Below are positions 57,560-64,000 of a DNA stretch of 64,000 bases, piece after piece; position 1 is the first letter of the stretch, and each line of letters begins with the position of its first letter. The DNA comes from Pycnopodia helianthoides (taxonomy: Eukaryota; Echinodermata; Asteroidea; Forcipulatida; Asteriidae). Location: contig CM063246.1 in NCBI GenBank assembly GCA_032158295.1, positions 4,497,371-4,561,370 on the forward strand, given 5' to 3'. The position numbers and the translations under genes were made by a program. The notes under the pieces were generated by a model that saw nothing but the letters and a program-made list of their open reading frames with translations, ran no database searches and had not been told where the DNA came from.

Positions 57560-57795
57560 TGGGGCTCAGTGGTTTCTTTCCCAGTCTTTCACCTCTGTGA
57601 ACCCTGGTTCGAGTCCCACCTCAGACCGGAGCCTCGCATGTGGATTGGGTTTTCAGTCCCTACCTGATTGCATGGGTTTTCCCCATTAGGGTTTTCCTCC
57701 CTACATCTAAAACTGAACATTTCTTCTTGTTTTCCTATCCATCCTGTTAATGGCGCTAATCGTGCTGTTGGATGTGTAATAAAAACAAACAAATA
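57560..57795 (+). mobile_element. tRNA-derived SINE family U
   Basis: GGGGCTCAGTGGTTTC, then B box TGGTTCGAGTCCCACCTC, body ATGTGGATTGGGTTTTCAGT, CCCTACCTGATTGCATGGGT, TTTCCCC, TTTTCCTCCCTACATCTAAA, and an A-rich AAACAAACAAATA tail. A structure of tRNA-like head, body and simple tail is that of a SINE; different from the Leu-like family. Confidence 0.75.
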
Positions 57796-58029
57796 CTAGA
57801 CGTACAGTGTTTGTAAACAACAAACACACAGGTGTTCGTGAGTGATGTCAGATTGTGTTTGAATGAAATGGGGACGACATTTAACATAGCAATTAAATGT
57901 CAGGCAACAAGCGTCTTGACATAAGGCTAGCTTCCACTCCGTTGCACTGGAATCAGTCGCGAATAGTATGCCACATGCCACGTAAGGTATTGGATCGAGA
58001 TTTTGATATTTTAATGGCCAATTTCACTT

Positions 58030-59060
58030 AGAAATATATCTCAGGTCGTATGGGGTCACCCTTTGAATGTGATTTGTACAATTCGGACGGAGCTTTTTGA
58101 TGGTGCAAGTATCTTACATGTAGCATTTATGGTTCTCCGATTATGATTGTTTTTAATATTAAACGTTGATTAATTGTTATGACGTCATCGATGACGTCAT
58201 CGCACCAGAACAATTTGGGTGTCATATACATACTACAATCTATATACATAGTAAGTTTCAAGACAATACCTTCTTGGTTTATGAGAAATGAACGTTTGAA
58301 ATCTGAATTTTGAACTTCCGGTTTCAACCGGAAGCAAAGGTCATATGGTGTCACATTGTGTATGTGATTTGCATAATCTGGCAAGAGATTTTTTATTGTG
58401 CAAGTATCTTACATGTAGCATTTGTGATTCTCCAATTATGATTTTTCTAAATATTAAACAGTGACTTATTGTTATGACGTCATCGATGACATCATCAAAC
58501 CGAATTTCACACATATATATTTAAACACAAAGGTCTAAGTATTTGTGAAGTTTTAAGTCTAAAACGTTTATGGTTCATGAGATATGACGAGTTTTCTTTA
58601 TGTAAGAAAATTCAACTTCCGGTTTTGAGCGGAAGTAAAGGTCATATGGGGTCGTACCTAATGAAAGATTTGTAGAACTGTTCAAGGGCCTTCAGATGAT
58701 ACAATGACTAAAGGTGTACCATATTTGGTTCATAGGATACAACGTTTCCGCCAAAAAAACCTTAAACGTCCGTTTTCGACCGGAAGTAAAGGTCACATGG
58801 GGTCACATTCTGTGTAAGAGTTGTAAACAAAATGTTGAACTTTGATATGAAGCAAAGATCATGTATTTATCATTTATGGTTCTCTAGATATGACGATTTA
58901 CAGTTTTTCTCATTATTTTTTATTTTGGATGTTATGACGTCGTCGATGACGTCATCGCCCCGAAAAAGTTGCGGTTTCGTCTATACACTAAGGTCTAAGT
59001 GCATGATAAGTTTCAAGTCTCCAGGAGTTATACTTTTTGCGAAAATTGCGAGAGAAGGAT
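58030..59060 (+). repeat. 1-kb degenerate repeat with CRE-like and CCGGAA palindromes (family V)
   Basis: Two TGACGTCA octamers spaced by TCGA form a 22-bp perfect palindrome at 58179-58200; single-mismatch versions lie at 58474-58495 and 58934-58955. A second palindrome, CTTCCGGTT-TC-AACCGGAAG, is at 58315-58334 with diverged forms near 58616 and 58768, each followed by AAAGGTCA(T/C)ATGGGGTC. Blocks recur at roughly 150, 295 and 460 bp. No coding frame. Confidence 0.75.
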
Positions 59061-59837
59061 CTCAGATAAAGTGGAAAAAAAAAAACAGAACAGTAACAAT
59101 AGGTTTTCGGGCGGAATGCTCGAACACCTAAAAAAAAAATAAATAATGAAACCATCTTTCTTTGTTTACACTGCGATCACCAAACTGGATGAAATTTTCA
59201 CAGTTTGGTTGTGTGTGTTTTTTTTAAGACTAAAGAATTGGAATTTTGTGTCCATCCCCTCCCCCCAGTGCCCCCCCCCCTTCCACCTTCACCCCCTCTA
59301 CCTTTGGGTCACCTACTTGTACCACATTATACTTTCTCTATGTTTTGTACAAATGGTATTTCATTGAATCAGTGTAAAAACGTTGCGTCTCCAAAAATAG
59401 CACTTCTGTTACCTGCGAGTTTGAAATTGTCAAAACGTCGTATCTCACTTTAAATAGCCCGGATGAACACACAAAACAAGTACACGCCGAGCTACATGTC
59501 CAACGTTTTTGCACGGAGCATTTTTGTGCGAGATACAACATTTTCGCAAAATCAAGGAATTTCATACCACAAAGAATTTCATACCACATTTGCGTGGTCT
59601 CCTTGTGAGAAAGTCTGGTCTTCAATTACGAGTTTGTCATTTTAAGTCTTACCCCCTAAATACAAAGGTTCCGTTGGTCTGCGATTCTGTAGGTACGTGG
59701 GCGGTAAATCCAAGCAGTGAAGAGTATACGTGCAGCCAATCATACATGTATACAATTACTTCCCAGCATTCTCACAGTGGTTACCAGACTGGCTGCGGTA
59801 TTGGGCAACCTTGATTTATTAATAAATGCGAAAGTAG
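59061..59837. other. Unassigned stretch
   Basis: C run near 59270-59281. Overlapping short frames with no domain. Confidence 0.4.
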
Positions 59838-59838
59838 A

Positions 59839-60068
59839 ATTAGCGGTTGCAGCTTGCTTATCAACCAAAACTGACCTATGGTATAAATGCAAAAAAACAG
59901 TTAAAACTAAAGGATTATTGCGCATGTAGAATCATCTTACTCATACTTATATTAGCTGTTGCAGCTTGCTTATCAACCAAAACTGACCTACATGTATGGT
60001 ATAAATGCAAAAAAACAGTTAAAACTAAAGGATTATTGCGCATGTAGAATCATCTACTCATACTTATA
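59839..60068 (+). repeat. Tandem duplication of repeat family F piece
   Basis: TTAGCGGTTGCAGCTTGCTT (59839) and TTAGCTGTTGCAGCTTGCTT (59952) start two copies of about 112 bp with ATCAACCAAAACTGACCTA, TATAAATGCAAAAAAACAGT and TTATTGCGCATGTAGAATCA. Copy 2 has a short ACATGT insertion. The first part matches 8643-8700. Confidence 0.85.
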
Positions 60069-60117
60069 TTTTTTGAATGGAGAAAGGAAACATATTTTAA
60101 GGACCAGTTTTTGAGTG

Positions 60118-60650
60118 GCATGTCGAGGTTGAGCGGTTGAGAGCACTGGACTCAAGCTCTGGTGTTTCTGATCTGCAGAGTGTGGGTTCGAGTCCCGGTC
60201 GTGGCACTTGTGTCCTTAAGCAAGATACTTTACCATAATTGCTTTGTCCTTTGGATGGGACATTAAGCCAGGGGTCCCCTAAAATAGAACTGGTAGTGCA
60301 CATAAAAGAAGCCAGAACACTTATCATGGAAAAAGTAAGGGCTTAACCCCAGTGTTTCTGGTTCACATAGCAAGCACCCTTGTTTACAGGTTTCCTCAGG
60401 CTTGCAAACTACAGTGACAACGTTCACTTATGAGGCATCCTTGGTTTCATCAGGCCTGGAACTTCATCTTTGAGAGGGCAAGGCCATTTTCAATTTGCAA
60501 AGGACACTTCCATTGGAAAAACTTAAAGGCTATGGGAAACTTCTGGAAAGGGCACCAAGGCCAAGACCAGGGGCAAGAGAGGCCATGGCCTCCGTAGCCT
60601 CTGTGTAATTCCAGGCCTGTTTCATTACCAGAAATATACAATAATAATAG
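60118..60650 (+). mobile_element. tRNA-Leu-like SINE interrupted by a nested element
   Basis: Head GGCATGTCGAGGTTGAGCGG, GGACTCAAGCTCTGG, TGGGTTCGAGTCCCGG; body TTGTCCTTTGGATGGGACAT, CATAAAAGAAGCCAGAACAC, CTGGTTCACATAGCAAGCAC. It is cut within its tail by family E (60452-60619) and resumes as TTACCAGAAATATACAATAA. Order of events: SINE first, E later. Confidence 0.9.
60452..60619 (+). mobile_element. Foldback element family E inserted in a SINE
   Basis: CAGGCCTGGAACTTCATC at the left and GTAATTCCAGGCCTG at the right are inverted termini. TTTCAT occurs directly before and directly after, a 6-7-bp target-site duplication, so both ends are certain to within a base. A cut-and-paste DNA element is inferred; hAT elements make 8-bp duplications, so the superfamily is open. 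Confidence 0.85.
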
Positions 60651-60655
60651 TATTA

Positions 60656-61364
60656 ACCTTGCCTACCACAACTTTGGCCGAGCAAAAGTTTATTTTTCAT
60701 CTGAAAACAAAAATATAAAAAAATTCCCAGGAGCAAAAGAAAACTTTCTGTTAGTGGTTTTGATACGAGTAAATTCATATCAAAACTCAAAACCAAGCAG
60801 TTTCGGAATCATAACGGGAGAGAAATAGGTACAAGAACTTTCTGACAAACATGCGTTAGTTTCAATCCCTTACACGTTTCATTAGGTATCAGGACCGAAA
60901 GAAAAAGGGTTCAGATGTGACACTGTAAATGTAGTTCTCACACAATCCAGATTATTTACATTTAGCTCCAAAGTCTCTTCAAACATTTTTTTCCTTTGAG
61001 AGTGTATTGCAATATATTTTTGATAATATTTTAGAACATTAACCAAATAAATCTGCTGTTTTTCTATTCAACTCAATTAAAATTTTTATTTGAAATCAGT
61101 TTCCCGGCGTGCACTAAAAACGTGCAAACTCAATACTGACTACAAAATACAATTCATTATAAATTACTCACACAATTCAGTTCTAGAAGGTTAATTTTAC
61201 ATGTACATTTATTTGTAAAACTTGTACAAATACCTTGTTTGTTTTTTTGTTTTGTTGGGGTTTTTTTTTGGGGGGGGGGTTTGAGGGGGGGTCATAACAA
61301 AGACTTCTGAATAATAGTGAAACTTTAAAATAAAAATTCATCAATACCCCATTTATTTTAGGCA
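60656..61364. other. Unassigned stretch
   Basis: T/G-rich homopolymers at about 61258-61290; otherwise nothing recognised. Confidence 0.4.
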
Positions 61365-61525
61365 GTCCTATTGGTGTCAAAATTTGCTGGAAAACTTTAA
61401 AAATTGGGTGTTCAATTTGTTCACTTACAATACATTCACATGTAAATGACATGGATAAAGAAGGGTGTCCAAATTTAAAACAAGATGTCCAAACAGACAC
61501 CCAGACACCCCTCTGGCTCTCACTA
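61365..61525 (-). repeat. Dispersed repeat family K, copy 2
   Basis: Matches 27320-27490 (AAATTTGCTGGAAA, ACATGTAAATGACA, GACACCCAGACACCCCTCTG). The minus-strand frame 61183-61533 spans it and keeps the same peptide words as copy 1. Confidence 0.6.
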
Positions 61526-61927
61526 CGCCTCATCGCCTACTCTTCTATTCTCTGAATAATTTACACTGTGCAAATTTCATTCTAAAATGTACCAAATGCG
61601 CATCATATTAGTTCAAATAAGATACAGAAAGGCTTAATTAAATACATAAAAACGTGAGTATTAGTATAATCATTCTATAAACTTGTCTTTCTTTATGATG
61701 TACCAACATGTATGTATTTGCATATGAACAATAAAAGGGGAACCCCCTGTTTTGTTCACATTAATGGCAATATAATTACACATAACATTAACAAGTCGAA
61801 AATTCTACACAATCTATTGTCAGATGATCATGTGATTTTACATCACCAGGTGAAAATAATGCATTGGCATACTGTCCAGCGCCCTCTATTGACATTTTAT
61901 ATGAAACGGTTAACAATGATAAATTAA
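61526..61927. other. Unassigned stretch
   Basis: AT-rich; nothing recognised. Confidence 0.4.
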
Positions 61928-62080
61928 GTATGGGGTTGAACAAAGAAAAATTGACTAGAGCGGGATTTGAACCAATGACCTCCGGATTAACGTACCGGCG
62001 CTCTACCAACTGAGCTATCTAGCCATATGTTGGCGGTCTCCCTATTTTGTCAATATCTTTGTTCGGGGTGCCAGTCAGAA
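61928..62080 (-). mobile_element. tRNA-like repeat family T, copy 2
   Basis: The repeat outside the tRNA-like core: GGGGTTGAACAAAGAAAAAT on one side and TTTGTCAATATCTTTGTTCG, GGGTGCCAGTC on the other, both shared (inverted) with 49025-49190. The core is listed separately. Confidence 0.8.
61953..62024 (-). tRNA. tRNA-like cloverleaf inside repeat family T (probable pseudo-tRNA)
   Basis: On the minus strand the 72 bases GGCTAGATAGCTCAGTTGGT onward fold well: acceptor GGCTAGA/TCTAGTC pairs at all seven positions (one G-U), D-arm GCTC/GAGC, anticodon stem CCGG/CCGG with loop holding GTT, T-loop TTCAAAT with a weak T-stem. Position 33 is C rather than the universal U, the T-stem has mismatches, and the flanks are repeated at 49025-49190. 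So it is more likely a retroposed tRNA-like core than a working tRNA-Asn gene. Confidence 0.5.
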
Positions 62081-62196
62081 GCCATACAACCGTTAACTGC
62101 CGTGTAGCCAGGGATCACACCCAAGTTTACGATACAACCTGGGAAGCGAACTGTTTGTATGTTTTAAGTTGGTTAGTTGTTCTTTAATTGTACAAT
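62081..62196. other. Short unassigned spacer
   Basis: Sequence between the family T copy and the 23-bp satellite; nothing recognised. Confidence 0.4.
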
Positions 62197-63062
62197 GTAT
62201 CAGAGTGCCCATTTAAAGGGTATCAGGGTGCCCATTTATAGGGTATCATGGTGCCCTTTATAGGGTATCAGAGTGCCCATTTAAAGGGTATCAGAGTGCC
62301 CATTTAAAGGGTATCAGAGTGCCCATTTAAAGGGTATCAGAGTGCCCATTTAAAGGGTATCAGGGTGCCCATTTAAAGGGTATCAGGGTACCAATTTATT
62401 GGGTCTCAGAGTGCCCATTTAAAGGGTATCAGAGTGCCCATTTATAGGGTATCAGAGTGCCCATTTAAAGGGTATCAGGGTGCCCATTTATAGGGTATCA
62501 GAGAGCCCATTTAAAGGGTATCAGAGTGCCCATTTAAAGGGTATCAGGTGCCATTTAAAGGGTATCAGGGTACCAATTTATTGGGTCTCAGAGTGCCCAT
62601 TTAAAGGGTATCAGAGTGCCCATTTATAGGGTATCAGAGTGCCCATTTAAAGGGTATCAGGGTGCCCATTTATAGGGTATCAGAGAGCCCATTTAAAGGG
62701 TATCAGAGTGCTCATTTAAAGGGTTTCAGGGTGCCAATTTATTGGGTATCAGAGTGCCTATTTAAAGGGTATCAGGGTACCCATTTATAGGGTATCAGAG
62801 TGCCCATTTAAAGGGTATCAGGGTGCCCATTTATAGGGTATCAGAGAGCCCATTTAAAGGGTATCAGAGTGCCCATTTAAAGGGTATCAGGGTGCCAATT
62901 TATTGGGTATCAGAGTGCCTATTTAAAGGGTATCAGGGTACCCATTTATAGAGTATCAGAGTGCCCATTTAAAGGGTATCAGGGTGCCCATTTATAGGGT
63001 ATCAGAGTGCCCATTTATAGGGTATCAGAGTGCCCATTTAAAGGGTATCAGAGTGCCCATTT
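62197..63062 (+). repeat. 23-bp satellite, about 38 units, with nested higher-order periods
   Basis: Unit AGAGTGCCCATTTAAAGGGT plus ATC. Variants: GGGTGCCC, TTTATAGGG, ACCAATTTATTGGGTCTC, GCCAATTTATTGGG. The ACCAATTTATT variant recurs after 182 bp (8 units less a 2-base loss); the GTGCCAATTTATT variant recurs after 161 bp (exactly 7 units). Not coding. Confidence 0.95.
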
Positions 63063-64000
63063 CAAGATGTTCTGACAAGTTCTGACCCACCATGTGTGAC
63101 CTCAGCAGGGCACTTGAGAGTCTGTTTACATTCCCATCCAGTGAACCCCTCAAAACATGGCCCTGATTTATGAGATGATCACCCCTATCCAAAGAATCAA
63201 TCACCAACCCTAAGTATCCCCAGAGTGTTCCCCTGTCAGCCCAGCCAGGGTAATTTGGGCAATAAATGGCCCCATGAGGTGGCCCCCTAGAGGTAAGCCG
63301 CTTGATAGGCCCATTTAGGGGTAATAGGTGAGAAGGAAATAAATAAATAAACACACTGTGGTGGACTCCCTGGGTCCTGTCCCAATGGAGAGGAACAAAG
63401 CCGGTACTAGTCTTCCTTCAAGGTGTTAACCGCAGCATCCGGTTATAGAGTTTTATTAGTTTGATCCATCAATCAATAGAGGGCCACATTTGGCAAACCA
63501 TTCTCAGTGATTGCACACCAACTTGGTTAAGATGGTAATCAAAACAAAATCACTTCCTGCTCTCCAATCTTAGAATGGCTACAAATCAGAAACTGAGTCA
63601 AATCCATACTTGACAATGACGCACTGAGTACTGGCAGTCAAAGTCAAAAAGCACCAAAAAAATCATACCGCCCTCTTTAGTTGAGACTGATGCACTGCTG
63701 AGAATTTTGCTTGTGGTAAAAATGCAACTGAGGAAAAAAATAAGAACACTGCACCGCCCTCTGTTGTTAAAATGGATACATTTTGCAAAACAACTGCTGG
63801 TGACAGTGTTTTGGAATGTAGACTACAATTCCTTAGAGAGTGAAACAATGCAGCAGATGTGCCTGGTTCTAGTATTGGCACAAGACTTTTTTTTTCAGAT
63901 GAACAGCTTGTTGTAAAAGGGCTCTCTTCATATGTAGCGGAATAATTATAAACAGTGCCATGTCCCACCACGACTAATCGCTCATTGGGAGGTATCGATG
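63063..64000. other. Unassigned stretch to window end
   Basis: ACCGCCCTCT words occur at 63668 and 63752, each followed by T-rich sequence and a GATGCA/GATACA word, possibly an old duplication. Minus frames (109 and 102 aa) have no known domain. Confidence 0.4.

Overview
This window reads as nuclear DNA of a marine invertebrate, most probably an echinoderm (a sea star or a relative). That is an inference from the repeat families: the foldback elements ending in GGGCCCAATTTCATAGAGCT, the TTAA-flanked elements beginning AGACACTGGACAC, and tRNA-derived SINEs are of a kind I associate with echinoderm genomes. Base composition is AT-rich with many homopolymer runs. No operon structure, ribosome binding sites or long open frames are present. 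I found no exon I can defend. The only coding sequence I recognise is a broken C-terminal piece of a non-LTR retrotransposon reverse transcriptase on the minus strand (about 17.35-18.0 kb). The window is therefore either a large intron or an intergenic, transposon-filled interval; the sequence alone does not decide.

Layout. 1-12.1 kb: short non-autonomous DNA transposons (MITE-like) of several families, one nested in another at 7.2-7.75 kb, between unassigned AT-rich DNA. 12.1-17.1 kb: an 18-bp GATC-rich tandem array (14.4 kb) and a G-rich minisatellite caught in a 370-bp tandem duplication (16.25-17.1 kb). 17.3-31.9 kb: the dead LINE fragment, a 68-bp tandem repeat (20.8-21.25 kb), a GTTT microsatellite, a 519-bp long-terminal-inverted-repeat element (26.45-26.97 kb), SINEs on the minus strand and two strongly foldback MITEs (29.1 and 30.1 kb). 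32-44.6 kb: more foldback MITEs, including a near-perfect 242-bp palindrome at 36.6 kb, and a cluster of SINEs that seem to derive from a tRNA-Leu. 44.1-51.8 kb: a 168-bp tandem duplication, two abutting MITEs, large hairpins near 47.6-47.8 kb, and two further tRNA-like repeat families. 52.64-56.29 kb: the most striking object, a 61-bp satellite of about 60 units with higher-order structure. 56.5-64 kb: further TTAA elements, a SINE, a 1-kb repeat with cAMP-response-element-like palindromes, a SINE carrying a nested foldback element with a target-site duplication, an intact-looking tRNA-like cloverleaf, and a 23-bp satellite of about 38 units with nested higher-order periods.

Nothing here works together as a gene system. 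What the parts share is mobility: at least six unrelated short element families carry TTAA at their ends, which suggests a common piggyBac-like transposition source, while the SINEs depend on LINE machinery of which only the 17.4-kb relic is visible. All family assignments are by eye; coordinates of degenerate copies are good to about 5-15 bases.
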